NCBI GenBank assembly: GCA_029204225.1 | Contig: CM055097.1 | Span: 4,527,059-4,591,058 of the forward strand | Reading direction: 5' to 3' | Length of the DNA stretch: 64,000 nucleotides | Source of the DNA: Diphasiastrum complanatum | Lineage: Eukaryota; Streptophyta; Lycopodiopsida; Lycopodiales; Lycopodiaceae | Shown here: one piece after another, positions 45,893 to 57,923 of the stretch | Layout of the letters: each line of letters starts with the position of its first letter | How positions within the stretch are numbered: the stretch's first letter is position 1 | Program-made: the position numbers and the translations under genes | The notes under the pieces: model-generated | The model's input: only the letters and a program-made list of their open reading frames with translations | Told to the model about the DNA's origin: nothing | The model's database searches: none

Positions 45893-47160
45893 TGCTACTA
45901 AGTCTTCTCCCAGCCACCTGCTGCTGCATAGACTATGATGAGGAATGCCTCTCTCTAGGCTCACTTATCAATTATTCTCAAGCACCCACTTAACCCTGAC
46001 CCTATATCGAATTATTGATGGAAGACAAAAATTAAAAGGGGCACCTAGATTACTGCTTTGCAAGATGAACTCAACAAATTACGAGATCTACAAAGGACAC
46101 CAATACATACCTCTACGAAAAGCACACAATGGCACTTGTTGTTAGAACCACTACTGCAGTTAGGAATTGGCTTGTTACACGAGTGGGAGAAAGCATTTAG
46201 GATATGTGGCATTATTAGTGATAAGGAGAAAATTGCTGAGAGGCTGCACATGGTGTGCAAGAGTTGGCTCAAAAGTCATAGAGGAAAGTTGGGAGAGAAA
46301 GACAACCTAGCTCCAGTTACTTGGAGGCGCTTTGGCAATTGTTCATTTTGAATCAACTGCCGATGGACAAGAAGAATTGATTGATGCAACAGTGTCCTGC
46401 AATAAGTATCATGTTGGTGAAGGCATCCTTTCGTCTCCTCGAGGCTAGTCATTTGACTCCATTGAAATCACACAAATGACTTAGAAGAGCATTTTCCTTA
46501 AAGCAAGGTGACTCCAGTATGCAAGTGGATGTGGATTGCTATATAGAGGAGATTGCTCATGATACTTGAGGAAGTTCCCAAGTTTTTGAAAGTGTTTCAC
46601 TTTGTTGAGGGCCTCAGGGAAAGCATCCAAGGTTTTCAGTGTATGATGACGCATGATAACTAGTACTTTGGAGGAAAATAACATGCTACAATGTATACAT
46701 CCTACTGAAGAGTGAGAGCACGTCGGACTTGTAAATTGTAAATATTGATATGTCTTACACCGGCCTGTGGTGTTTTGTAAGAAAATGTAAGTAGCAGATT
46801 TTTGGTAACTTGTTGACCTGCTTGTATTTGGTATAGGGTACTGGGTCTTAATTTAGAGGCTGTTGGACTGACATCCTAAAAAGTAAGAGAGTTGACCGGT
46901 CAACAGAACACATGTCATATGCTCATTGGAGCACTTGGTCTAGTGTGTGAGTGACATGGTTGAACGGTCTTACTTGCTTGCCAATGTGTCAGGGTACTGC
47001 CAAGTGGCAAGTGTCGATTGTGCATGGGGCTTGCTATGTGTCGACATTAGGAAAGGGTCAGGGTTAAATGGGTGCTTGAGGATTATTGATAAGTGAGCCT
47101 AGAGAGAGGCATTTCTCATCATAGTCTATGTAGCAGGTGGCTGGGAGGAGACTTAGCAGC
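45893..47160. repeat. ~110-bp inverted repeat flanking an unidentified ~1.05 kb segment
   Basis: The left arm 45893-46003 and right arm 47054-47160 are inverse copies about 90% alike; both contain CCCAGCCACCTGCT, CATAGACTATGATGAG and GCCTCTCTCTAGGCTCACTT. The enclosed sequence includes a 97-codon plus frame (46058-46351; EWEKAFRICGIISDKEKIAE, MVCKSWLKSHRGK) that I do not recognise. TGTTGGACTG at 46862 could open an LTR containing the right arm. No target-site duplication was found next to the arms. Confidence 0.75.
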
Positions 47161-48727
47161 AATCCATGCCATACTAGCTACCCGAGATTATCAACCCATA
47201 TCCGAGAATGTTGTCTACTATGTCAGCCTAGCATTACACAATGCATTGTATCTTTACTTGTAAAACAACAGTTACAATATAAGCACAAGCTGGTTCGTTT
47301 ATAAAGTCGATAGCAAAAGTAACTTAAGTAAATAACTATCCCTATATTCATATATCCTTCAAGTGATCCATCTTTATGTTTAATTGATTTAACCGAAAGC
47401 TCTTTTAAAGCTACTTACTCGTTTATAAGAAATGGTTTTAAGACCTATGTCAGCCGAAGTAATAATTGTATGTCATAGAATATACCTCGTCATAAGAATG
47501 CAAGAATGTGCTAAGCGTAATACCTGAATCCGTGGTGAAGCCATATCCTGAGTATTAGCCATCCCTCACTTAGTAGTATATCCCATCTATCAACATTAGT
47601 TCATTCAAAAAAACCGTCAAAGACATCTATATACCATGTACACTTAGAAACCTACAAGTTTTTTCTTCATATATCTTAATGGAGAAAAGAGGCATCTTTA
47701 CTTTTAGCAATCCGAACGTTCAACAAGTACTGTTCTAAGTTAATCTGGCCTAACACAACAAAGTGAAAATGGCTTTAATTTGCTTCTATTCATCCTTACA
47801 AGTAAGTGTTTCCACATAGTAATCCCGGAAGATACATGCATAGATCATTTTCACATTATGGAAGGAAATGCGATCAATAAATCGTTGGAAAACAGCAGCA
47901 TCTCTTCCTATTTGGAAGTGTGTTCCACAAAGTATGAATCTTTATCCAACAAGTGCAAATGCCATAAGTCACAAGGTGGTGTGAATACCTCTAAACAAAT
48001 GCGATTGAGGTTCGCTGTCCAGCGCACTATGAAACGATGTAAATTGCGCCCAACCAGCAGATTGCGGGCTGTCTCGTTGATCATATATCGTGGGTGATCA
48101 GTGACTTCAATCATATTGTACCTCATCGCTGTAAAACAGTGTTTAGATTACCATAAAACGTGAAGATTACCAGTAGCTCGCTGCCAGTAGGCAGATCGCG
48201 GCCCTGCAGGATGGGTTCATACCTGAAAAATGCAGTCTGTTTGTTTCCAACAGCATAAGCAAGTAGTAGCTATCCCAGCGATGGGCTGTAAGGTGAATCA
48301 GACAAATGATTTTCCACACCTGTAGGGCCCCGTGTAGTAGGATGAAGCACGTGTAGGGCACTATGTAGTAGAATGGAGAATGTGAGAGAGATGAAGACGA
48401 CAAAGGAGAAAGAGAGAGAGCAAGAGTGTTGTGAAAAAATTGATTCGTTACCACTGAATTTATAGCTTTCTAAGGTGGGAAATAGGGTTCGCTACCCATC
48501 GTTAGATTATACTTTGGTTAGGTGTCATGATCCTATCATTCTATGGATAGTTTGTAGAACATGCCTTCCCAAAAACCAAGAAGGCCCCTCAAGTAAGAAT
48601 TCATCAAGTTTGCAAAAGGGTTTTTCAACGTGGCTTACTAGTTCATTGATACGAAGCCGTCCCGAGGAGTTATTTGCAAAAAAGTGACGGAGGTAAAATC
48701 AAGTACTATATGTATTAAACAGAGTTC

Positions 48728-48728
<1 letters not shown>
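47161..48728. other. Two exon-like minus segments, unidentified
   Basis: Minus strand. About 48317-48228 is open between a cctacag acceptor and a gtatga donor (VWKIICLIHLTAHRWDSYYL, MLLETNRLHF). About 48131-47908 is open after ttttacag (VTDHPRYMINETARNLLVGR, FTPPCDLWHLHLLDKDSYF). The composition and splice-like borders suggest a host gene, but I do not recognise the protein. A 31-bp imperfect tandem repeat (CACSTGTAGGGC...GTAGTAG) lies at 48317-48378. Confidence 0.3.

Positions 48729-48798
<70 letters not shown>
48729..48798. repeat. (GA)n microsatellite at the 3' end of a LINE
   Basis: About 35 GA units. On the minus strand this is a (TC)n tract directly after a LINE 3' UTR that ends ...AACATTAATAAAGC and a few TTTC units, so it occupies the place of a poly(A) tail. 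Confidence 0.9.
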
Positions 48799-48802
<4 letters not shown>

Positions 48803-50160
48803 AAGAAAGAAAGCTTTATTAATGTTTTTTTCATGCCAAAAGGCATATAAGACTGGAGAATACATGTCAGTTATGTGGTATCAGTGGGAGTGTATGAAAC
48901 GTCTCCGAAACAATAACGGGAAAACATTTATTGATTATAAAACTGAGCTGAGATGAATGAGACATATGGAAATATATCTGCTATTAACTATAAAAAATGT
49001 GGCATTGTCACCACATGTGTTGCTGATGGTGTTGAAGGATGACAAGCAACTCGAATTGCAACATGGCACTTAGTGGTACACTGTTCTCTATGAATATGTG
49101 TGTCGTTGTTATTATCATCATCATCATTGTCAAACTCTGGATCTTGTCGTGGTCTCCTCCTAGAGAAAAAAGAGGTGATCTAGAGCTGAGAACTAGAGTG
49201 ACTATGCTAAGTTATCTGAAAGATATCTTGTCATAGTAGGAACATCTCCCGTACCATAAGTGCAATACATCTAGGATCGTCATATGTTATGAGCGATAAT
49301 AGGGTAGGGGGCATGTCGTGAAACAGACAATAGTTTTCCTTCTAATCTCATAGTAGATAAGGCACATGAAGATAAAATGCTCCTCGGATTGCACTTCGCT
49401 CGAAGAGCATAACTGACATAACTGCTCTCTCTTGAAATATCATGGAACCATCTAGTCTCAATCGCCAGTTGATTTGATGATACATGAAGTTGGCCCAATA
49501 TGAACCTGAGACAATGAGATATTCTTGAATCTAAACATCGTGGTAAAATCGGGCCCTACTACATCTAGCTCCATGAAATAATAGTCGGGTTTGGCCCCCA
49601 GTTCTCCTCGCCAAGTACGATTAAGATATGCTATCGTCTGATATACTGCTGAGTACCCGAAGGGGATAGAAAAACCGAATGACTCAAGGAGGAGATAAGA
49701 TGCCCGAGAAAACCATGACAAGTGGTAACCTTGATCATGGAGCTGTTGAAAGAGGTAAGTGCTATCTGTGTATAGCTCTGCCTTGAATGGGGACGTCTGA
49801 ACTTGGGGTGGGTTGGCAAACTCGCAGAAAATAATCTCATGTGGAGGGCTAATGGCATATAAAGTTGTGGAGGGGATGATGGTATCAAAAATGTACACTT
49901 ACTCTGGGCGTCTAGAAGGGACTTCCGGAAACAAATCTCTTCAACTGAACAAGGGAAGCATGGCCCTTCCCAATTGACTAGTAGCTGCCTGTGTCGTACC
50001 AAATATAGGACTAATGAAGAGTACACGCAAGTAAGTGGAAGAGGACACCATGTCCAAAGGTTGTTCGTCAAAAAGTGTCGTACCAAATATAGGACTAATG
50101 AAGTGTACACGCAAGTAAGTGGAAGAGGAAACCATGTCCAAAGGTTGTTCGTCGAAAATG
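48799..50160 (-). mobile_element. LINE (non-LTR retrotransposon) 3' half
   Basis: Minus strand. The ORF2 C-terminal part is open at 49898-49458 (YTDSTYLFQQLHDQGYHLSW, KPDYYFMELDVVGPDFTTMF) and then, in another frame, QLCSSSEVQSEEHFIFMC and YYEIRRK near 49425-49345. This is the CX2C...H...C zinc-knuckle-like end found at the C-terminus of many LINE ORF2 proteins. A 3' UTR of about 500 bp follows, with the palindrome ATGCCTTTTGGCAT (48832-48845) and AATAAAGC before the (TC)n tract. The RT core is absent, consistent with 5' truncation. The ORF2 family call rests on the C-terminal motif and 3' structure. Confidence 0.7.
49992..50160. repeat. 84-bp in-frame tandem duplication within the LINE region
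   Basis: Units at 49992-50075 and 50076-50159 both start TGTCGTACCAAATATAGGAC and differ at only a few bases. 84 bp is 28 codons, so on the minus strand the peptide block MVSSSTYLRVxFISPIFGTT is repeated without breaking the frame. Confidence 0.93.
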
Positions 50161-53159
50161 AGCTCCTGACGCTACATGAAAGCCCTGGAAGTAGCCCCGC
50201 TCGATACAGTTAGTCCTTTGCATACTCAAAAGGGGGTGGGGGGTTCAAATTTTGGAAAGCTCAAAGTCATTTGTCGAGTAAACAATTGTTCATTAACCTG
50301 GGGTAGTCAATCCTTCGACTACTCAAATCCATAATATGTTGGCTGGTCAGTTTCATTTATTATAGAATATGGCACAATGCATACATGCAAGTGATAATAC
50401 CATCACAAATAACAAATAATTTGGGGTGTTACATCAGATATTAGAGAAATTGCTAGTCGTTATTCATGCCTGGAGCATTTGCATTAACTACTTACCAGGA
50501 CATGAGTTTTTAGAAAAGACAGATCAGTAGAGCCTCCAGTCCTTCATGAAGCAACCTCTGATACAGGAGAGGCAATGAGATGGTCTACCTTGCTGCCGTC
50601 TCTTCATATATACATTTCACAAATCAGTATATGCCAGGAAAGGATTATTTAGTTGCTGTTGAACCGTCCAGAAGGCAGATTTCCATCCCATTTCTGTTGC
50701 TTATCATGAAGAGCTAACTGCAATGAGGATCATATGTGTGTATTGGATGCTGATCTTTTAAGATATGTTTCGCATTCGAAAATCAGAAGTTGGCAAAGCT
50801 CAAAAGGAAGATATTTAAAAGTAAAATACTCAGAAGGCGGCTAATTGCCTGGAGCTCCCCTTGTCAATGACTTGGCTTTGAGAGGTATTGTTGACCAAGT
50901 CCTTTTCTATAGGTTTCTTTCACAAAGAATAATAATGATTAATAAATGTGTGGAAGTAACAAGCAACCATGGTCCATTTTGTATTGCAAGTTCTCATAGG
51001 TGATGAGAGGGTGTATAAATTGATTGGAGCTTTGTGACTTACTGGAATCAAAAGTGTAAGCATCAGAAGAAGCATGCAGTCGAAAGAGGTGGCTGGAAAT
51101 TTCAACTCTACAGTAAAGTACCTTTGTCCTTTCAGAATCCTGTCATGACTCATGTGGTCGTATCCTAGAGCAGCTCTTCAGAGCTTAGGGCAGATGGTAC
51201 AGTGCACATGAGTTCTGATGCTGGATTTGTCATCCTGTTTTGGAATGACAATAGTCATTGAAATCATAACAAGGGAACAAGGGTGGAAATTGCAAGCTTT
51301 GGGAGCCTTGTCAAGTTATTTCAACCTATCTAACTTTTGCTCAAATGAAATAACAAAATAGGCAACTGCTTGATAGTAGTTATTGGGAGAACACCATTAG
51401 AGGACGATGCAAGGTACTCCATTTTACCCCCGAAAAGTTAAGTGGTGTTGAGTATGCTTTATTAAGACAACTCTAAGTATTAGGAATGTGGATTCAGAAC
51501 TGTTTCTGGTATTGTTTTACTCCATATTTATCAATATTCTGCTCCTGGCACCTTTGTACATATTGTATAGTCAAGCTATATGTAAGAACTCTGACCTGCA
51601 AGCTATATATGTACGTGTTACTTGTAAGCTAACTGATCTGGTTGCTATGTCAACATCTGAGACTTTGAGGTAGTTGTACTCCTCTTACTTGTTTCTTTCT
51701 CTGTCTTGGCAGTGTTATTCCTACTCTTCCTGCAACCTTTTTATTCAGGTCCAGGTAAGGAACTTGGTGTTGCTAAATTGTTATAACAAAACTGTTATCA
51801 AAGTGCACACTTTAGCTGGAGAAGGCTCTACATTTGTATTTTGCAATGAGAAAAGTGTTTCTAGTCTTAGGTAGCGGTCCTTATTGTAAATGATGATACA
51901 TGAACCATATGCTGCAAATGTAGAGAGTTGTATCTTCCTGAGTGCTGTTCTTTTCGTAGAAAAGGATGCATGTAACTCAAAAGGGAAGCACGTAGAATAA
52001 TTTGAGAATAATGTTTCTAAGCTGCATCGCTACAAAATACAAAATGCACCTTTAGCAGCTGCTTTTTGGTACTTGCTCTTCACAAGCCACTTGATTGCAA
52101 GTAAGGTCACATCTACTTCTGTGCTCAACCAAGAGCTATCCAGGTAACAGAGTAGGAAACAATGTATAGTAGATTACTTCTTGCTTTGAACAGAGTGATA
52201 AGTCATATGCCTATCTCTTTTTCATAAAAACAAGCACATAGAGAATAGGATTAGAAATAGCTGCCTATCCTTAAGTTGTGCATGTGAAGAATAACAGTCT
52301 AGATAAGATGGGATAAGACATGGGAGAATTTATGATTGTTTTTCAGAATTTTGGCTCTATACTAGGAAGATTAAGTAATTGTGGAATTGTTGAACGAGTC
52401 TTCATGCTGATATATCTCCATGTGACTTTGTAGGAATGATTCAATCCTCCTCCCCCCCTCCCTCCCACCTCATTGAAGCTCATATATCAGCAAGATGGAT
52501 AAACTGATGCCTTGAGAATTCATAAAGTCTACAATCTCGAAGCATGTCAATATTCTTAACTTGTACATTCTGAGTTGAACTCGTTTCTAAGAAGAATCAT
52601 GTCTGAATAAGATGAATAGGTTATGAATATAGATGTTGAATAGGGAATAGTTAAGCCGCACATTAATCATGAAAGGAAGGTTAGCTGAATAATCTGAATC
52701 TCTACCTTCACTGCTGATTTTATTCCGCTAAGTGGAAGAGAACAGACTATTCTCTTATCTCCTTTCCGGCTTTCTGTATGAGCAAGATGTTTTCATTTGA
52801 TGCTCGATTCTTCTAATAACAAGGATGGTTTGGAGGACTGATTTCAGAAAATATCTCTTACTTGACACCATTGCAACTGGAGAATGAGCTTTTGAATGGA
52901 AGTCAACTATGGCTGGTATGTTCTAGCTCAACCTTGTTAAGCGTTAACTTCTATATTTGCTGGTTGTTCTTATTTGAAGTTTGTGAATTGTTTGAAGGTA
53001 AAAAAAGTCAGTAGCTATTTGGTTGTTATTTGCTCTGGTTCTCAGTAATTGTTAATGCTACAGTTTGGGCTATCAACTCTATGGATGATGATCACTTTAG
53101 CAATCATTTCACTGGAGATGTGAGTGCAATGTGCATACAGTTGGGGGCATAAATATTGG
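50161..53159. other. 3 kb without recognisable genes
   Basis: No frame above 77 codons carries a domain. A run of seven G then a GTGGGGGG phrase lies at 50230-50242, and a C-rich cctccccccctccctccc at 52449-52466. Sequence between 51480 and 53110 looks intron-like (T-rich, with scattered gtaag and ttgcag), but no exon could be assigned. Confidence 0.35.
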
Positions 53160-53310
53160 TCCTTATCGGCGCGCATCATCCCCCCCATTGTTATCTACGG
53201 GGGGGTCCTCCCCTGCTACTGTCGCCGGGGGGGGGGGGGGGGGTCTAGGGGGGGCCGGCGACAGCCACCTAGGTGCCCCCTGGCAGGGGGATCGGGGGGC
53301 AGCGCCCTCC
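53160..53310. other. GC-rich oligo-G block with hairpin
   Basis: A sharply GC-rich island in AT-rich DNA. It has runs of 7 C (53180) and 7 G (53201), then about 17 consecutive G (53227-53243) and another 7 G (53248-53254). GTCGCCGG at 53221-53228 pairs with CCGGCGAC at 53255-53262, bracketing the G tract. GGCAGCGCCC-type phrases follow. The composition resembles GC-rich hairpin modules seen in some plant retroelement leaders, an uncertain comparison. The 100-codon frame through it is a by-product of composition. Confidence 0.7.
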
Positions 53311-55503
53311 GAAGCAAAAAGCGAGGTACAATTGCTCTACAGTTCTCTGTCTCTGTCCCACTGGGACCATTTGTGATCGTAACGAATAGGCTAGCTGGTG
53401 AGTCTCCCCTTCATAAAACTTTTTAGATTGATCAAGAACTATTGACGAGATATTAAGATAGTTAAAGTGGACGGTAGGTGCATTGTAGTCAGATCATCGT
53501 GATACTCAATTCAATTGTTATCATGATAGATTTGATGATCAGGTACCACAAGGATCTGGTCAGTATACAACTCAAACCAATTTGATGTCGTGTTTGGCAC
53601 GTTACTATACTACACTCACAATCCTACCGAAACAATCAAGAATGATTACACAAATAGCGCCGTATCCTAAGAAACTAAAATGAGAAAACTAGATTTTGTC
53701 TATCTTAGTCACACTAGGATAGGTTCTAGATCAAGTCATTGAGCTAACTCTATATTGGAAGGGTTTAGTCATTGCAAGGCCCCCGCAAATGTCACTGATT
53801 GAAGATTTCTGATTAAAGGAGTGCTTAGATTCTGATCACTGGGGCAAAAATAATCAAAAGGAAAATTAATTAACTCAAATATATCTAGGGAAGGGCATTT
53901 CACTTATTGATTGCCCTAAACTACTTGGAAACTGAGTGGGCGAGTTTTCTTTTAATACTTAGTATGAGATAGTTGAAAAGGTCGCCGATTGGCTTTGGAG
54001 GCAGTAAACCCCAAAATAAACATTTGCCAAGGTGTCAGGGTAGTCACAATGTTTCTAGTCTCACATAGGCCGGCGAATTTTTTTACAATAATATGGAAAT
54101 GCTCGCCCCACACGTCTGAAGTGAGTGTTTTTGGAACAGCCTAGAAACATTCGCTGACGGTTCTATTGGAAGCTTGAAACAAGGGCTATCTTTTGGGTAT
54201 ACTGACGAATGTTTCCAAACACTCCTAGCATGTTGAGAGCGAATGTTTGAAAAAGCTAGTTTTGTTCAAGAAAATTTGATAAGACCCTAAAATCTAGTCT
54301 GTTTTCTTGAATTACTACGAAAAATATTTGCCAACCTAATTCATTATTGACTCAAATCAGCACTGGTTATAGAGAAATATGTAAAAAGGATATTTAGGCG
54401 AGTGTTACAAAAGGGCTCGCCTACTGAAAAAAAAGAAGGTAAAACACAACAAAGCAAGTGTTTTAGATAAAGGCTTGCTTCACATGTGTGAGGTGAGTTG
54501 TGAGCAAGAACTCACATTACTGTTGCAAGTTTTTGCATAGGATTTGGTAGTATACCCAATTGTTTTGGTTTTTATTGTAAAAGAGAAGCAACACACTCAC
54601 AATCCATTTTTTGAGTAATCAATACAAGAAACTTGAGATCTAGACATAGTTTTGAGTCATTGAACACATTGAGCCTTCTTAGAATCAATAGTGTTGTCTT
54701 TTGTAGCATTCCACATGTCCAAAAGAAGAAAGAACCAAAATTTGTCTATACTTCAGTGGAAGAAGGGAGGGACAAGCAACAAAGGAGCATGGAAGCTGAT
54801 CTTCCTGTGCGCAAATTCGTCGCTTGGTTCGTTTTGACCTGCGTAGCTTGTCGATGGTTGTTGAACTTGCAATCTACGATGGATCTATACTAGCAAGGGG
54901 AGATACGATACATGATTAGCGACCTAGGCATCATACATGCTTAAGCATCAAGCATGAAGCATATCACTCACCTCACAATTCTCTGTCTTTCTCTCTCGCT
55001 TTCTTGCACTCTCTAAACATTCACAAGTATTGGAGGAAGGAACTCAAGTTCTTGATTGATCAAATGAAATTGGAGAACATAGAATACAAAGGCTTTGACC
55101 CTTATATAGTTGGGTTCAAAGAGATTGGCCCATTTCTAAAACTTGTGAGTCTAAGTTAACTTGCCTTTACAATGCTTTTTAAATTTCCTATTTTGAGGCG
55201 TGCTTCATTAATACCCTATTGTGCTTCAACTTTCAAGGCACATTCAATCAATATTAGCTGCCTATTTCTTCTAACGCTTCCTGGCGTATTTGCCACTATT
55301 GGCACTGTCTGTAGTTAAATGCACCGTTATGCGGTGTCTTGACTTTGTTTGATTACATGACATTAAATTGAGGTTGATAAAAAAATGAGTTTCTTTATCG
55401 TCTCTTATTATTTTTGTCACCATATTTATGCTTAAAAATATTAGTAGCTCAAAACGTGGCTATCCATATAACTATTACAGTTGTATTGAGGATTTATCAT
55501 CCT
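53311..55503. other. No gene; TTCGC-word region at 53930-54430
   Basis: From about 53930 to 54430 the words GGCGA / TCGCC / ATTCGC / GCGAATG recur at least nine times on both strands (for example 53938, 53982, 54070, 54102, 54149, 54205, 54239, 54397, 54414), as in the leader-like regions at 28.9 and 36.5 kb. An 86-codon plus frame (54633-54893) ends in ADLPVRKFVAWFVLTCVACR and is unidentified. Confidence 0.4.
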
Positions 55504-55641
55504 GTATAAAGTATCATTGTATTTGATTGATTCTAACCCTATTATGGCTATATCATGAAAGATTTAATGAGTATATAATGTATCATTGTGTTTGCTTGAT
55601 TCTAGTTCTATTATGACTGAATCATGAAGGATTTAATGAGT
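55504..55641. repeat. ~69-bp tandem duplication
   Basis: Units at about 55504-55572 and 55573-55641 share GTATCATTGTRTTTG, TTGATTCTAR and ATCATGAARGATTTAATGAG. Confidence 0.85.
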
Positions 55642-55879
55642 AAAAATTTTTCAAAATTTTCTTAGACATTGTTTAGGTGATTACATGTCAATATTGTCGT
55701 AGCTTCAGGCTTAATACCATGCTTGTGATGAAAATTGATTGAAAATCAATGGTTTTTGTTATAAAGTGATGCTAGAGCCTTGTCCTCGGCATAGACAATT
55801 ATTGTAGCGTTCTTACCCAGGGTTGTTGATTCTTTCCCATTTCAAACCCTTTGTGGAAAGGTGTTTTTAAAAGGTCCAT

Positions 55880-56520
55880 GAAACATTGGAGTGCAGAATG
55901 TCCAAATACCAGTGTAATTGTCCCTCTTTGGTCGGGGAGATCAGAGCCACATCATTTGCATCAAGTAGAATGGATATCAACATGTCACACAACCTACCTC
56001 GCTATCCACCATTCTAGTCAATGACCCTCCCTAGCTCATCAATATAGAATCCAAATAACGTAAGAGAAAGATTTAAGAGAGCAATCCTACTTTACACCAT
56101 TAGTACTATCCATGTGCTGAGATGTCCTATTATTAGTCTTGAAGCAATCCATGACTCTCTCATATAATGCCATAGTAGGTGTTCGTCGAAAATGAAGATC
56201 CCTCAGTCTTTGGTAAGCATATTACGTCGTACAGAGCTGAAGGCCTTTCTGAAGTCAACAAAAACAATATACCCTTTGTCCTCTAGATTTGGCTTTGTCA
56301 ATGGCGGATCTGAGAGTGAAGATGTAGTCTAATCTGAGTGATGTGCTCTAAAGCCTACCCAATACATGGCACGTAACCGTCTGGACTCAGCAGAATTACT
56401 CACTATTGTCTGTAGGATTATCTCATGGAGCTTTGCTATGATGTGCCCCATGATCGATCATGATGGTATGCTAGTCTTCATGTTTCATGGGGTCACCACT
56501 TGTGTATGAGGTGGAGTCAG
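55880..56520 (-). mobile_element. LINE reverse-transcriptase relic
   Basis: Minus strand, over shifting frames: MGHIIAKLHEIILQTIV near 56450-56400, WVGFRAHHSD near 56365-56336, then GYIVFVDFRKAF (RT motif A with catalytic Asp) at about 56276-56238 and a degraded YxDD box, DANDVALI, at about 55967-55944. Several stops and frameshifts. The VDFrKAFdsV and GFR.h.s spacing are typical of LINE ORF2 and exclude LTR-type RT. The 3' portion runs out near 55800. Confidence 0.82.
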
Positions 56521-56649
56521 ATTGCATGCGTGCAAAGTGTGCTGCCTTTTTATGCTGAATACACCCTAATGTTGCCACATGAAACACACCACTAAGCATT
56601 TAGAGAGAAGAGAGCTTGTCGCACAAAACACGTCCTCATGTTGGTCAAT

Positions 56650-57165
56650 AAAGAGAAAAAAAGAAAGACCAAAAGCTTTATAAATGTCTTTTGATGCCAA
56701 AAGGCATGTAAGATGGAGTACACATCTCAAGTGTGTAGAGATAGGGGAGCATGTAAAACATCTTCACATAACAAGAGAAAATGACGTACAAAATGTCCAA
56801 ATCTAAACTGGAAGGAAAATAACGTCTTTGAATAGTACAAAGTGGTGCATAAACCATGTGTTGCAGATGATGTATATTTGCTCTCATCTGAGATGGCTAA
56901 AGAAACCTATGATATGAGATCTTGATGACATCCTAGTAATAGGAATTGATACTGATGTTGTTGAAGAATGTTGAGGATGATCGTGTCTTTGCCTATCACT
57001 GTGACTCTGGTTGGCATGTTATCTCCAACTACGTGCAGTCATAGTACGCCTGGATGCGTTAGCTGTAGGAGATGTTGTATTGTACGCTGTCTCTGGTCTC
57101 CATGACGGCCCCTCATCATCGAACTTTGGATCTGGCCGTCATTCGAGAGAGAGAGAGAGCTCTTC
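56650..57165 (-). mobile_element. 5'-truncated LINE 3' UTR copy
   Basis: On the minus strand this shares the end structure of the 48.8-kb LINE: CATGCTCCCC, CTTGAGATGTGTACTCC, the palindrome ATGCCTTTTGGCAT (56691-56704), then CATTTATAAAGCTTT. A further match lies upstream at 57115-57150 (catcatcgaactttggatc). It contains little or no ORF2, so it looks like a short dead-on-arrival copy. Here the tail is only a short pyrimidine run instead of a long (TC)n. Confidence 0.7.
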
Positions 57166-57923
57166 GTGCTGTCCTACATCTCCATTGAAACAACGACAAC
57201 GACGTCATAAACGGGCCTTGCACTTGTGGTTGATTGGAACCCGATAACCGAATGCAATCGCGATTCACTGATGCAAAGCTCAGATGGAGCCGACCTGTCC
57301 GAGGTTGAAGCTATTGCTTCATTCCGCAATCAGACATCCTTCGAACTACAGATAGCTACTGCTTATCTGATGTTGATTTATGAATAGTAGATAATGTCTA
57401 ATGACAGCGGAAATATATCTACTACTAGCAAGCAAGCATCATCAAACATTCATAGATTGCACACGATAGAGCAGAATGCTGCAACTTGTCTATATTATTA
57501 AAATCAAGTATACAACGACAATTCTTTTCGAGTCTGTTTCCCAGATCAGTGCGTCGGCGCAAGAGAGGTGTTCTCTCTCACGAATGAGACTAGCTACTGC
57601 TAATGCTCTGTATCTTGTAACTAGCTACTGCTCGTTACATCTATGTATTGTGTCATTATGTGTATCTCTTCTCACGAGGATCCAATTCATATATCATGCC
57701 AAGTGAGAGTACAAGATTAATTTACTGATTGTTACAAGAGAGGTTTAAGCTAAACATCGGTTAACCATGCCTCCCTCCTGTACGTCGCTTTACGACTGAG
57801 CGTGAAGACTTAAATTTTCACGCTTGTTGAGCTGAGGTCCCGATAGTTTGGCCTTGCCCGATGATGTGTGCTGAGCCTCACTTCTTGTTCAAGTTTTGGT
57901 GACTGCTCGATGTGTCGGCATGT
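57166..57923. other. No gene recognised
   Basis: Frames up to 76 codons without recognisable domains. Confidence 0.35.

Noticed and set aside
53124-53426. Gly/Pro-rich open frame of 100 codons
   Set aside because: Produced by the oligo-G block; two overlapping frames are equally open, as expected from composition.
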